Made by a program: the position numbers and the translations under genes. This document shows, in pieces, positions 21,301 to 33,297 of a DNA stretch of 64,000 nucleotides. Position 1 is the stretch's first letter. Each line of letters begins with the position of its first letter. The notes below the pieces were generated by a model that saw only the letters and a program-made list of their open reading frames with translations, did no database searches and was not told the DNA's origin. Source of the stretch: Pseudovirgaria hyperparasitica (Eukaryota > Ascomycota > Dothideomycetes > Acrospermales > Acrospermaceae); the NCBI RefSeq assembly GCF_010093815.1, contig NW_022985549.1, forward strand, positions 1,686,178 to 1,750,177. Reading direction: 5' to 3'.

Positions 21301-24300
21301 CCATCATAGTCGCGTACGTATACATCGGTGCCAGAGAATCCAGATTGAAGAAGGGCATCGTGCCACCCTTCTTGAGTTAGGGCAGGGCTCCATTGTCTTG
21401 ACTGCTCCTTTGCTACATATTGTTAGATCACACGGTAGCTTCATCAGAAACACTGTGGACTTACCCATCCACCAGCCAGGGAGTAGAGCGAAAGTGAAGG
21501 CAGGATGTATGGCCTCAGGATTACTCAACTCAATAGCCACTAATTTGCCACCACTTTTCTTTCAGTTAGCCGGGGTCGCTGAAGACTACCATTAACATTG
21601 GTTGAAGATGCCTGCTGCTTACGGTTTTAGAAGTTTTCGGGTATTCTGGAGTGTTGCGCTAATGTCCTCAGTCGCATGCAGTACCTTCAGTACCTGTTAG
21701 CAAGGCTCGAAAGAGAGCAACAACTTGGGAGAACATACATTAGACGCAACTATTAGGTCGTACTGCCCTTGCTGGAAACCTTGAGTGTTAGGGTCCCGGC
21801 TAATGTCCAGGGTCTTGAAAGTCATGCGCTCATCAAAAGCTTCGAACTCTTTTTGAGCGCCACTAAAGAAGCTAGGAGAGATATCTGTAAAGACGTAGGT
21901 ACTGAAACGGGGCGTAAAGGTCTTTGCTGAGCTATGTGTAGGAGCGAGAGTACTGAGAACATGGCGCGTCGCCCCGCCAGTTCCTGCGCCTATTTCAATA
22001 ACATCCATGTTCGGATTACGATGAGCAAGGGAGTCCAGATATGTTGAGAAGCTATCATAAGCAATAGCACACTCTGGTCCCTGATAATATTCTTGAGCCA
22101 ATGGTGTGTGTTCGCTGAACAAGAGTTCGAGAGGGTCCATTGCTTCGTCGAGAATCCTTGAAAGGTTTCTTCCGATCGCTACACTCATTTTACCTCCGGG
22201 ACACCTCTCGAGATCCCTGAGATAATCTTCTCGGAACTCAAAATCCAAGAACATTCGTTGTGCTTCGGGCTGAGCCAATACTGATCTAGCGTGTTCAGAT
22301 AATAACTGCTTCTTAGCCCATTGATGGTATCGATGCAAATGCGACTTTGTACTCGTAACTGAATTAGAGGCAGTACTGCACATGAAATAGAGGCAGCAGA
22401 GCTCTATATCGGCGATTCGACGATCTTCGACATTTTTTAAGCGGCGATGAAGCAGGTATCTCTCAGTTGCTTCGCGACTCAGAACAGACCAATCGGGTTT
22501 CCATTGCATCTTGTAGCATGTTCGATCCCGTGTTACAACGTCTCTGGTCTCAGACTTTGTTGTTACAATGCTTGTTACTCTATATCCGGTTATCTGGACT
22601 AAAGGTTTACCAGTCTGACCATGCTTAGCCAAGATGGAGAATTCTGCTTCTCTGAAGCCGATAAATGTTGTCTTGCAATATACATCTAAAGAATGGCTAC
22701 CTAGGTCCTTGAGGTCATCTGAAAGCCATATCTGGCGAATGTGAGTAGGGAGTATATTTGGATTTGGTACGTATTGGTTTGTTGCCAAAACGACAAGGCC
22801 TGCTTGCATGATAGCATCCAGTATGGTCGGATGTATCAATGGTACGGTGAAAGAATGATTAGTGTGTACGTCCTCTGATTCAGATTGCCTAACTTCAGTG
22901 AAAGAGATCTTCTGGAAGTCATAAAGTATCCGCTTCGTCAACTGGAATGCCGGACCGAAAGATAGTCCGTACGATGAAAGCGTGTTGTAGAAGGCTTTGG
23001 GATGGAGCTGATTCTGCACCCCTGCAAAGTGATGCGAATCTTGTTTGGGTCCGGTGCGATCGTCCAGAGAGGGATGTGAGAGCTCCACAGCAACCCTGCC
23101 GGAGCTAACAGTTTCCCATACGCTTTCTGGTGATACACGATAAATATTGAAAGAGTACTCAGTGGTTGCTTCATCTTCTTTCTCAAGTTTCAGATGGACA
23201 TGAACTTCAGCCTGAGTGATCTGATCTGAGAGAACAATGGGATTAGAAAAGTTGATTTCCCGAACCTCTATGTTGCGTATATGCTTATCGACTGATGTGA
23301 GATGGCGAGCAGCCTCAACGGCCATGATTGCTATACCTGCACCTGGGTACAGTACAGTGTCATTGAACTGCTGTACGTCAGATTGGCCCTCACGATGTTT
23401 GTTGGGGTACGATGTAAATCAAGCACAGTCTTAGGAACTTACTTGGTGATCCTGCGTCCATGGATGATCTACTAAAGAAATAAAATTACGCCACCGTGGC
23501 TCAGCTGGGTTCCAATCAGCAGCTCTCGTGCCCAGGTACACATTTCTGGGCACCCTCTTCGTTCGAAAGTCTCTGCTTAGTCGACTTTCTGCAGAGTATG
23601 ACCGCGAGTGGTTGAAAGGATAAGAAGGCAGGTCTGTCAGCATCTGTAGGTCTACCCCAAGAGGGGCAGAGTCGATTGGGCATGTAGTAGATGTATAGCC
23701 ATTTTGGAAGAGAATGCCAAGGAATGTTGCAAGCTGGTGCAAACCATTTAAGTTGCGTTGTAGAATAGAAGAGTACGTTGAATGCCAGCCACAGCTCGCC
23801 ATTGTGTCCATTACTGGCTTTCGAAGCGCTGGATGAGGCCCAATTTCGACAAACAGAGGTGCCTCCTTTCTATTGCTGTAGAGTAGCCCTATTGCTTGAA
23901 CAGCTTCAGCAAACTGAACTTTAGATGTTAGATTGTCTACCCAGTACGAGCTCTGGCGAATGATATCCAGACTTATGCCCGCACCATGAAGGGAAGAGAA
24001 GAATTCAGTCGCTGGTGAGTTCCCATTGTCCGGTGGTATAGGTATGTCACGTATAAAGGTGCGATATTGTTCAGCCACAACCTGCATTTGCTTGGAGTGA
24101 TACGCTATCGTGACCCTGACTTTCCTTGCCTGGATGTCACGATCTTCCAAAGCTTTCTGCAGTAGATCAATAAGGATGCTCGAGCCCGAAATTGTGATGC
24201 TTTTAGGTCCGTTGTTGCACGCCACTGTGAGCTTAGTGCCAGAGATCATATGATTCTCATTGATCGTTGTGATGATATTGGCAATGTCGGGCTCATTCAG

Positions 24301-26954
24301 CGGTACTGCGAGCATAGCTCCTTGCTCATTATGAGTAGCTTCTAGGATAGCGGAGACTTTTCCTCGATAATATGCGACACGCCAAGCTGACTCCCTATCT
24401 AAGCCGCCAGCGCAGTATGCAGCAGCGATCTCCCCTGAAGAATGACCGACAACCGCCTTAGGGTGTATCTTCCATGATCTTAGAAGATCTACTAGTGCGA
24501 CCTGGAGCAAAGTGCATAAGGCCTGCGAATACTCTGTCAAATGTATGTTCGACTTGTCGCTTGGCCGATTCAGCTCATCTAGGCAACGTTAACCTTCTTG
24601 GAAGTCGGCCAATCGGCTTTCACTTGCCTGAAGCCCGCCAAGTACAGCCAAGGGATAACAGAAAAGCCTCAGCTGCCTCAAAGCTCTCGCGAAAGGCTGG
24701 ATGAACAAGGAGCTCTCGTCCCATGGTAGCCCATTGTGCACCTTGACCTGTGAATACAAAAACCAATGGCGCCATGCCTGTAGAGCGCACAGGCTTGGCA
24801 TACTGTTTTGCGCTCAACTTTTGCGTTAATTCTTCTACCGAAGATGCGACCAGATAGGATTTCCAGGGGAACATGCTTCGGTGCCTGGATAATGTATACG
24901 CGAGCTCATCTAAAAATGTCTGACCAATTGCTGTTTTAGGAACGCCTGATGCGAGGTAACCACCTAGTGCGATAGAAAGTCGTTCTATGCCACCTTCGTC
25001 CGCAGAGGAGAATACGAAGACATTTGTGACCTGTAGGGTCTTTGCTTGGCTTTCCCCAGCTGAAATTTCTGTCATCATCGATGAATCAATGCGTCTATGC
25101 AGGTGTTGCTTCTTCTGTGTTTCAGAAAGCAGACCAGGCTGTCCTCGGATCTCTAATTGATCATTGGTATGAGGCTTGCACAGTTCAATACCTCCAGTGC
25201 CTGTGGGAAACATACTGATATTTCCTATTCACAAGGTTACCGCTAGATCTGTGTCTTACCAAAGAGCTATGCAACGTAGTAGCTTTGAGAACAGAGAACA
25301 CCTACCTATGCTATCACCGACATCAACATTGTTCGGCTTGAAAAGATGAAGTCCTTCAATTGAATAGCTCCGATGCCGACCAGAAAGTCCGCGTATTCGC
25401 AGATAATTATATGCGTCGTCTATGATGACGTGGGCATTGGCACCACCAGCCCCAAACGAGTTGACAGATACCCTTCTGACTTCATGCGCAGGCCACCTCA
25501 AAGCTTTTGTGGGAAACTACCAGTCATGTCAGTGTAAATGCACCAGAGAACTGCGAAGCAGGACAAAGTACCTCGAGATTCCAATCTTCCTTGATCTCGG
25601 GATTGACTTTCTCGAGCCATACATTGGGAGGGATGATACCCTTCTCTACAGCAAGAACTGCCTTTATAACTCCAGCTATAGCACTTGCACCTTCCAGATG
25701 TCCAATGTTACTCTTGGTCGCGCCAACATACAGTGGTTCATCGCGTGTTCTATATTCTTTGAAAATGTCTGAAATTCCGCCGGCTTCAATAGGGTCTCCG
25801 ACTGCCGTGCCAGTTCCGTGCGCCTCGAAGAACCGAGTCTCGTTGAAACTTATACCAGCTTTCAAGTACGCGCTCCGAATGAGCGAAACGTGCGCGTCCC
25901 TACTAGGCCGAGCCAAAACAGAGGTTCGTCCGTCTTGATTCGAGGCAACAGCACGTATAACAGCACGGATGGTATTGCCATCTTGTATGGCATCAGAAAG
26001 TCTTTTGAGGATGATTATGCCATGGCCTTCGCCTCGTGCGTATCCGTTTGCCCGGTGATCAAAGCTATGGCATTTTCCATCAGGGGAAAGAAATCCAAAG
26101 TTGGAAAGGCTGATTGTGAGTTCAGGCGTCAAAATCAGATTAGAACCTCCAGTAATGACCTGAAAAACTAAAGTCAGCAATCCATAATCGATTTTTGTGT
26201 TAGACTAGATGCAGGAATCCCGGACTGTTACACTATACTTACCATATCGCATTCGCCATTCAATAGACTTTGAGCGCCAAGGTATAAACACTGCATTGAG
26301 CCGCTGCAAGCAGTATCGACAGTCATACTTGGTCCTCTAAGATCAAAAAACCAGCTCAGACGATTTGATTGAATGGATGGGATGGCACCAAGAGCAAAGT
26401 AGGTTGGCATCTGCTCAATGTCTTTGGAGCCAATAAGCTCAAAGTCTCGTCCAGCGCTACCAATATATACTGCGGTATTTGTTCCTTTTATGTTGTTGAT
26501 TGGTATACCAGCTGTAGCCATGTCAGTCACATTTGAAAATGCTTAGTACCGCCTTACCGTTCTCAAGAGCGTGATAAGTTGTTTCCAGTAGAGCACGCTG
26601 TTGAGGGTCCATGCCCGAGGCCTCTTGAGATGAAATCGAAAAGAAAGGTGCATCGAAAGCTGTGACATCGTCTTTGAGAAAGTGGCCATGTTGGACGTTA
26701 ACCTCGGAAAAATGTGAGTATCAAGGATTGTTTGAACTTCGTATACCCACAGTTCCGGCCCGTCCAGTCGCGGAATGATAGAAGGCATCCGAATTGAACC
26801 TGTCTTCAGGTATCTTTGTTCTAGCCGATCTACCTTCCACCAGCATTTTCCAGAAGCCTTCTGGGGATGACGCATCCTGCGGGAAGATGCAGGACATTCC
26901 GATCACAGCGATTGAGTCCGCTTCGGTGGGATTGGGGACATGTTGGGATCGCAT
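18367..26954 (-). CDS. Highly reducing type I polyketide synthase (KS-AT-DH-MT-ER-KR-ACP)
   Basis: Thirteen exons are inferred, all joining in phase: 26954-26751, 26702-26558, 26511-26243, 26159-25572, 25516-25306, 25224-24628, 24578-23443, 23367-21739, 21693-21623, 21553-21465, 21412-19647, 19600-19280 and 19221-18367; about 2,626 aa. KS has Cys185 (TVDTACSGS), EAHGTGT and [11 protein letters not shown] has FTGQGAQW and [13 protein letters not shown] begins near 1045 with DHQ...VLYPGAG and has LDAIMQ. MT has [13 protein letters not shown] (about 1505). ER starts near 1900 with [15 protein letters not shown] has GAFGGLGRS (about 2255) and GQSNYAAGN. The ACP Ser lies in [11 protein letters not shown] (about 2577). 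There is no TE, C or reductase release domain, so an external release step is expected. All catalytic residues checked look present, so a reduced, C-methylated chain is predicted; the product is unknown. No transcription factor, P450 or transporter accompanies it apart from the genes described. Confidence 0.9.
24579..24627 (-). other. GC-AG intron in the PKS gene
   Basis: The donor on the minus strand is CAG|GCAAGT and the acceptor CCTAG. Only this junction joins LGCTWRAS to [10 protein letters not shown] in the AT region; reading through meets stops. GC-AG introns are a small known class and keep the rest of the donor consensus, as here. Confidence 0.75.
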
Positions 26955-28147
26955 CTCAGATCGTGTAACACTCGTAAGCAATTTGAACACAAGGTCAACG
27001 TAGGTGCCTGCAGACTGTTAAGGCAAAATGACTGGGTAGCTTGCTCCTTGCCTTTAACTTGAAATTCTCTGGCTGGGTAAACTTGTTAAAGTGTACTATT
27101 ATTGCCCTACAGGGACATCTTGAGTGGCTTGATAGTCATGGACTACTTCATTGGTCTGCAATCATCCTGTAGGAAGACTCGTTCGTTGGCAAGTTTCATG
27201 AGACTTGCAGCGCCAAGGATCAGAAAGGTAATATTCGTTGGCTATCGCATGCGCGTGGATATATACATCTGAGATGCATGCTGCATGTATGGCAATACTC
27301 CTCGTACGTATTAGGAATGAAGCGGGCCAGCTCGTCCAATGACACTATGTCACGTCCTGCTTGCCTGCAGAATGGCCTAGGTCCACTTGCGATACTTACT
27401 CGCGCTAGTTGTATCGTCTGTTAAAGTGATCGCTATACAGATCTATGAAAAGTAAATCCTGGAGATCCATAACCTCGCTTGGTAGATCTGGTTGCAGTTT
27501 GCAATGCAGAAAACGGTCTTTTTATCTAACCAAAGAGGTACGGGAGCGCAGAAATCTTCTCAGTGGACATTAATACGTCTGGCCTGGATGCGTCTGGCGC
27601 ACAGATGTTGTTTTCTTCTCGATCTCCGCCCATGGATCCAGACTGAGATGTTGAGAGCTCATCAGGAGAAATCATCGGCTAGGCAGCCTCAGTAAATTGT
27701 GATCCGAACATCAAGGGAGAACAAAGCATGTCGTTTTTGGGCCATTACTAATGTTCCAAATAGCATGGTGTACTCAGACCTCTGAGTCAACACCCCCTAA
27801 GGTTGTCGAAACTATAAAGCTCATATCGTACGACACCAAGACAAATAGCGTATACATCTAGAATGATTTAGCATGTCCGAGGGTCGCCAGTCCACAGAGC
27901 ACAAAAGAGCCAATGTTACAATCAATCAGGTATGAGACAATACACAGAAGGAACTAGAAAGCATGCCGTGTACTTACTGGTAGTGTCGGGTGCTTGAGAT
28001 GATCGAAGTCGATGATAAAGGGATGGCTGCCGTCCTGTCGGTCGCATCGGGCTCTATACTCAGATGAATACAGGCTACTGTAATCAAGTTGCTTGTGATC
28101 CCATGGTCGTGTTCACGGTACTTTCCAGGACTTGATTGATTCTAAGT
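26955..28147. other. PKS upstream region
   Basis: About 1.2 kb with no supportable gene. The 67-codon frame at 27492-27695 lacks any motif. The PKS promoter is expected at the left end. Confidence 0.45.
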
Positions 28148-28830
28148 TCACCAAAACTCCTTGCAAGACTTGCCGCAGACGCGAGTTATGTCTGCTTGTA
28201 AGGAATCAGGAGGTAAATGTGTGAATAGCTTCCGAGGCAGGTATCCCCAGCCAGGGCATTTGGCTAATTCTTGACCGTATAATAAGTGGCGGTGGTGAAG
28301 CCATTGCCTCAGATCCTCGCAGCAGTAATTCAAGCCTAGTGGCAGGTTCATTGACACGAATTTGATGCGTTGAACAGCGTCGTTCGCCTCAATATCAATG
28401 GGTAGTGCGCCTCTCAGCTCTCCCACATATGTGACATAAGATCATTGATCGTGTGAGATGCGGAGCTGGAAACAGAGTTCCTAAACGGAATGGGTTGCAC
28501 ACATACTGTCGGCGGTAATCTTCCTTTGGTGGGCAACTTGGTCGTAAGTTCGTGACTGTGAGAGTAGGTTCGTCCCATATAAGGCGTATCCTCTTGGGGG
28601 CCAGCCCGGTGATAAAGGCGACACCTGCGACTGAATGATTGGAAAAGAATCGAAAGAGTTGGATGTATTCAGTCCCAGAATAGCGCGGCTCAGGACGCGC
28701 ACGACAGCGGCGTGGTGCATTAGCCTCCAACTTTTGGACTCTGGGTTGGTGAATGTGTGTGACGAGTGCCGTCACTTGCAGCAACAAAGGACAAGTAAGC
28801 AGAATCCATTGGTCGGAGCAGCGAGCGCGC
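28148..28830 (-). other. Degenerate unknown reading frames, possible gene relic
   Basis: Two overlapping minus-strand frames (28395-28787, 130 codons; 28148-28426, 92 codons) are longer than chance neighbours. One ends in LCHICG, the other starts in GELRGALPIDIEAND and holds a Trp/Tyr-rich segment. Together they resemble one exon series of a fungus-specific hypothetical protein, but I cannot place a start, a splice junction or a family. It could be a decayed gene or chance. Confidence 0.2.
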
Positions 28831-29573
28831 GCTTGCGTCGTCTCATACGGTAAAGGTCACTACTTCCCTGGTACCCTTTACATTTATTTCGCTATGCGGC
28901 GTAATATGGGTCGGGACGTGGCTTCGTTTGTCGCCGCAAAAAAAGTGGTTCACTGTGACTGTGCCGCAAGGCTAGACGGCTAGACGCCCTCGCCGCACCC
29001 ACATGGGGATCCATCCATGGATGGAGGCAGGCTATGGTAATCACCAGCGTGGAGCGCACTCTTACGAGCAACCAGTCGAACAGGAAGATATGGATATCAG
29101 AGATGGTAAGAACGAAAAGAGAATAACAACTGGCGAATCCTGAGGTCAGAAAACCGGCGATGGAAGTTTTACATAATACTACTACTGCCTGTAGGATAGA
29201 AATCAGGCTGGGCAAACCGGATATATATCCCTGGGACCTAACGGTAGGCACGGAATGCGCCTCAACCATATTGCCTATAACAGTACAACTCGCCCATCGA
29301 TTGTATGGATTCAAATAGGTAGAAGTTGAGGTTCGGGCAATTGGTCCAACCAATCGGTCCGTATTTGTGTTTAATCCCGTAAAACATTCTTCTTATCCTT
29401 GGTTTCCAAGTCTAGTGGCTGTACTTTCTAGTGTTGTCTCTGTCGGAAAATTCTATGCGAACGGCTGCGACATGCCATAGAAATATCAGTTGACTGTCAG
29501 CCTATCCCAAAACTTATAGGTAGTCGTCCCTCTTGCATGAGATTTTGCTCCTCAACCAAATCATTGGGCCGCA
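28831..29573. other. Intergenic upstream of the rhodopsin-like gene
   Basis: No gene is supported. A 153-codon minus frame (28892-29353) has a hydrophobic middle but no ATG-context, splice or family support. Confidence 0.4.
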
Positions 29574-30898
29574 ATGTCTAAGAATTCCTCTCAAACGACG
29601 AATCATATGCTGCCTCCTATATACCGGAGCTCACAACTTGCGTACTGTTTCACCCTTCTGTCTACATCAACGCTGGCCGTGGTATTGAGACTATGGGCGA
29701 AAGGTCAGATTTCGAGGTATGGGTGGGATGATGCTCTTATCATATTGGCGTGGATAAGTCTGGTCGGGATACTCGGTGTCAACATCAGATGTTTGTCAGT
29801 TGAAACCTTGCAGATTTCGTGTCTGACTGTATTAGTGGGCGTCACTGGAATTTTCGGCTACCCACTCGGCGAGCTTTCCGATGACTCGATCGTCGAGGTA
29901 TTACGGGTGAGTCTCGAAATACTATCCAGCAGAATTGTATTGACTCAAGACTCCAGGCTGCTTGGGTCGTTTCCGTCCTCTGCGCACCCTGTATAACATT
30001 CTGCAAGCTTAGTGTCCTCGAGGTTTACAGAATCGTGTTCAATGTCAAAGAAAGATTTGTCATCTATGTAAAAGTCATGTCGATACTGAGTCTGGCTTGG
30101 GGCATAGGGCATACCGCGGCATTTCTATCTAGGTGCATGCCCATCAGGGAAGCCTGGAATCCAGACACTGCTTTTATTTGGACACACGGCACGAAAGGTT
30201 GCGAAAGTCCTATAACTATAGTCGCAATTGCCGAGCCCATCAACACACTCCAGGATCTGATAATCGTCTTGATGCCACTTGGTGTCTTACGGAGTTTGAA
30301 TCTTTCTACGCACCGCAAGGTCTCGTTGTCGTTGATATTCCTTTGCGGGATTTTGTGAGTAGCTATGAGACAGTAGGTGGCGAGGCGCTGACAATATCAG
30401 TGTCGTTGTGGCGAGTGTTGTACGAATCGTATGGACCGTTACTCCTCGAAGTTGGGACCGTTAGTGATAAATCAGCCGATCTCGTCATTTCACCCAGCTA
30501 ATCCGTTATCAGGTATCGACGTTATACACTCGTCTGCGAAGATTCTGCACGTCCAGCTGACATTAGCCATCATCTGTGCTTGTGTTTTGACGTATGGCCC
30601 ACTCTATCCAAAGATAAGGGGTGTCGATCGACTTCGTCGTTGGTATATTGCAGCAACGCCGTGCTTCAGATCACGCGGCAAGACCGATATGCCCAGGTCT
30701 AATCAAGGCTCGGTACCATCTGAAATTCCATACGATCATCCATCGACTCAGCGAAGCGATATCAGTACAGTGATCGTATCGGACCTGGAAAATCAGAGGC
30801 GATGGTCCGGGCGGGAATCGCAATGTACAATTCCACGTGGGTCCATACAAGTTGAGAAGACGCTCAATATCGCAATCCAGGCCTCGGAAGACACATGA
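29574..30898 (+). CDS. Fungal rhodopsin-domain integral membrane protein (Pth11-related)
   Basis: Five exons are inferred: 29574-29790, 29836-29906, 29957-30354, 30401-30459 and 30513-30898; 376 aa. The first intron (45 nt, weak GTTTGT donor) keeps frame either way and is the least certain. The fold shows as successive hydrophobic segments with family marks: GYGWDDALIILAWIS-like (here RYGWDD), CKLSVLEVYRIVF, IGHTAAFLSRCMPI, an INTLQDLIIVLMPLGVL helix, VVVASVVRIVWT and HVQLTLAIICACVLTYGPLYP, followed by a hydrophilic cytosolic tail. Seven helices are expected. No CFEM domain is seen. These proteins are abundant in plant-associated ascomycetes; most have no known ligand. Confidence 0.8.
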
Positions 30899-31804
30899 AT
30901 AGAAATATTCTTTACTACTACCTTGCGTGTCTTCAGTAAAAGGATAGTTGCGGTCACCACTGACTAATTATGTGTGGGTACAGTAGTACGACACTCTCTA
31001 CTCGGCGATTATCAACGTCGTTGAAGCTAGATTGCAGTGACTATATTTCTGGACCAATAATCTGTTGCTATGGCATGCCTGTTAACAAAAGAGAAGACGT
31101 CCCACCTTGAGGAAAATGACCACTATGGAGTTGCCTGTGCTCGAAGACGCGACTGATAGCAACTTGCAGAGGCTACGCATCGGATGCTTAGAGTTCTTCA
31201 GATAGCTGGCTACTAAGCCGCTGTGAGGTTTGGGGCTGTAGTGATGATATGCGTACTTTTGTCCTGGTATTGAGCGTCCGTCGGAAAAGACGACCGTTCG
31301 CAGATTACCTAATCATAGTCCACATCGCGCGATGGACCGGTTCCAAGGCTGAGATAATGCCTGAGGCAGAAGCAAAAGCAGTCGCGACATCGATGACGTT
31401 CAGCCAATCGGTAGATGATCGGACGAACAGACGAACAGGATATTGCCCAGGTGGAACTGGTGTTGTGGGATGTTGAGTGCCCCTGGGTCTTCAATCACCA
31501 GTGATTAGAGCTGAGGTGCCACTCAGTTGACGCCACCAACGTCTAAAAGCAGACGTTGCTACAGCGCATCGAGTTAGGGGGCGAACATATTCTAGTGATA
31601 GCGATAGTATGGATCTTCAGGGGCCAGTTGTTGACATGCCCGGCACAATATAAAAGTTGGATTTCATATGTATCATTGCCACCAGTGAAGAAAGATTGTC
31701 TCTTCTCTAGATAGCAGTTGAGATTCACCTCGTTGCTGCGCCTGAAATATCAATCCACCCAGAATCAGCATTATATGCCCGTTGCATAGAAACAACAGAG
31801 AGAT
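30899..31804. other. Intergenic; boundary of accessory and conserved gene blocks
   Basis: No gene seen in about 900 bp. To the left lie patchily distributed genes and relics; to the right nearly every gene is conserved housekeeping. Confidence 0.45.
31649..31656 (+). promoter_or_regulatory. Candidate TATA box of the GT2 gene
   Basis: TATAAAAG lies 149 bp upstream of the ATG at 31805, a workable distance for a fungal TATA element. There is no transcript evidence. Confidence 0.35.
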
Positions 31805-33226
31805 ATGGCAACAATAACGCAGGCCAACACCCAGTTGAACAACACTCAACACCAACAACACTCAACACGCCCAGAATCATGGGAAGACCAACGTTCGTAC
31901 CGGATCTGCCAAATCATGGACTACAACTGGATCATCATCCCCTCCCTCCTCGCAATCCTCTACCCAATCGCCTACCGCCTCTTCTCGAACCCAAACACCA
32001 TATTCTACGTCCCCATCGACGACACGACAACCTGGACACCCAGCGCCCTCATCTGGCTCGCAATGGTCCTCCCCGCCAAACCATTCCACCACTTCTCCAT
32101 GCTCGCCACCTGCTGGCCCTGCCGCCCCTTCCGCCTCACCAACAAGCCCGCCGTACGGCCGTTCAACAGACTCCTCATATGTCTCGTGACGCGCGGCGAG
32201 CAAGAGGACGTCGTCCGCCGCTCCATCCTCCCCGTCCAAGACATCGTCGCGCACATAGACCCTAAGATCTCCCTGCACATCCTCACCGAAGAAGTCAACG
32301 CGCACAAATTCCGCAACGCGGCCGTCTACGCCCCACACGTCCAGGTCCACGGCGTGCCCAAATCCTACACTCCGCGCTTCGCAAAGCACAAGGCCCGCAG
32401 TCTGGAGTGGTTCCGCGTCAACATGTGTCTACGCGACGATGATTGGGTCCTCCATATCGACGAGGAAACCCTTATTGACGCCTACCTGCTCCGCACCTGC
32501 ATCACATATATCACGCGTCAAACGCACTGCGAAATCGGCACCGGTGTCATCCATTATAACAGCAACGGCTACTTCTCCAGCATCATCCCGCAGATTGGCG
32601 ATCTCTCACGTGTTCAAGACGACTGGGGTCGCGGGCAGTTCCTCGCGAATGTGCCTCATCGAGCGACGCTGGGGATTCACGGAGCGTTCTTCTTAGCGAG
32701 CGGGAAGGTGGAGAACGCAGTGTCGTGGGAGACAGCGCATCTTACAGAGGACTACTGGTTCTTGCTCGGTGCAATGAAAAAGGGGTTCAGGATCGGTTGG
32801 GTGCCAGCGATTGCGAGAGAAGTCTCGCCTAGGTCGATTGGAGACTATGTGAAGCAGCGGCGGCGGTGGTACACTGGTGTCAGAACGCTGGGGCAATGGG
32901 AAGGGCGATGGGTTCTGTTTGCTTGGTTCTGGGGCTTTGTTGAGTTGTTCTACAACATTTGGACGCTCGCCTCAGGAACAAGTGAGCGGGCGGTGCCGCG
33001 ATGGTTGTTTTCGGTCATCGTATTTGAATGGACGTGTTTTCGGCTATTTTCGTTCTTGACGGTGCTAGTACAGGATTGGGATGCTGGAGTGCCATTTTGG
33101 AGGATGGTGTATTCGCAAGCATTGGCGCAGCTCTTGAGGCCGTACGTGGATCTGCTGGATAGTTATGCTGCAGTCGTGTCGGTGCTCAAACCTGACCAGA
33201 CGTTTCAGATCATAAACAAGTCGTGA
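31805..33226 (+). CDS. GT2-family membrane glycosyltransferase (egghead/BRE-3-like)
   Basis: Single exon, 473 aa; a second in-frame ATG at 31916 (MDYNWIIIPSLL) sits right before the first TM helix and may be the real start. The N-terminal TM (about residues 40-57) is followed by a hydrophobic stretch, then a catalytic GT-A region: LICLVTRGEQ (nucleotide-sugar entry), DDWVLHIDEET (acidic metal-binding cluster), TEDYWFLLGAMKKG (catalytic acidic motif) and QRRRWYTGV, the product-site motif of processive-type GT2 enzymes. Several C-terminal TM helices follow. The pattern agrees with egghead-type beta-mannosyltransferases and their fungal relatives; donor and acceptor are not predictable here. GC-rich third positions at the 5' half contrast with the AT-rich left flank. 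Confidence 0.8.
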   Translation: MATITQANTQLNNTQHQQHSTRPESWEDQRSYRICQIMDYNWIIIPSLLAILYPIAYRLFSNPNTIFYVPIDDTTTWTPSALIWLAMVLPAKPFHHFSMLATCWPCRPFRLTNKPAVRPFNRLLICLVTRGEQEDVVRRSILPVQDIVAHIDPKISLHILTEEVNAHKFRNAAVYAPHVQVHGVPKSYTPRFAKHKARSLEWFRVNMCLRDDDWVLHIDEETLIDAYLLRTCITYITRQTHCEIGTGVIHYNSNGYFSSIIPQIGDLSRVQDDWGRGQFLANVPHRATLGIHGAFFLASGKVENAVSWETAHLTEDYWFLLGAMKKGFRIGWVPAIAREVSPRSIGDYVKQRRRWYTGVRTLGQWEGRWVLFAWFWGFVELFYNIWTLASGTSERAVPRWLFSVIVFEWTCFRLFSFLTVLVQDWDAGVPFWRMVYSQALAQLLRPYVDLLDSYAAVVSVLKPDQTFQIINKS

Positions 33227-33297
33227 ATAGAACTCGCAGTTCGTCTGTTCAAGAGATTTGTGACTATTCAATGTCGATCTAGAGGTGTGTAATAAAT

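Noticed and set aside
28892-29353. 153-codon minus-strand frame with a hydrophobic middle
   Set aside because: No conserved motif, and the hydrophobicity follows from T-rich DNA; not enough for a gene call.
31877-32389. 170-codon minus frame opposite the GT2 gene
   Set aside because: Antisense shadow of a GC-rich coding region; Glu/Asp/Gly-rich translation without motif.
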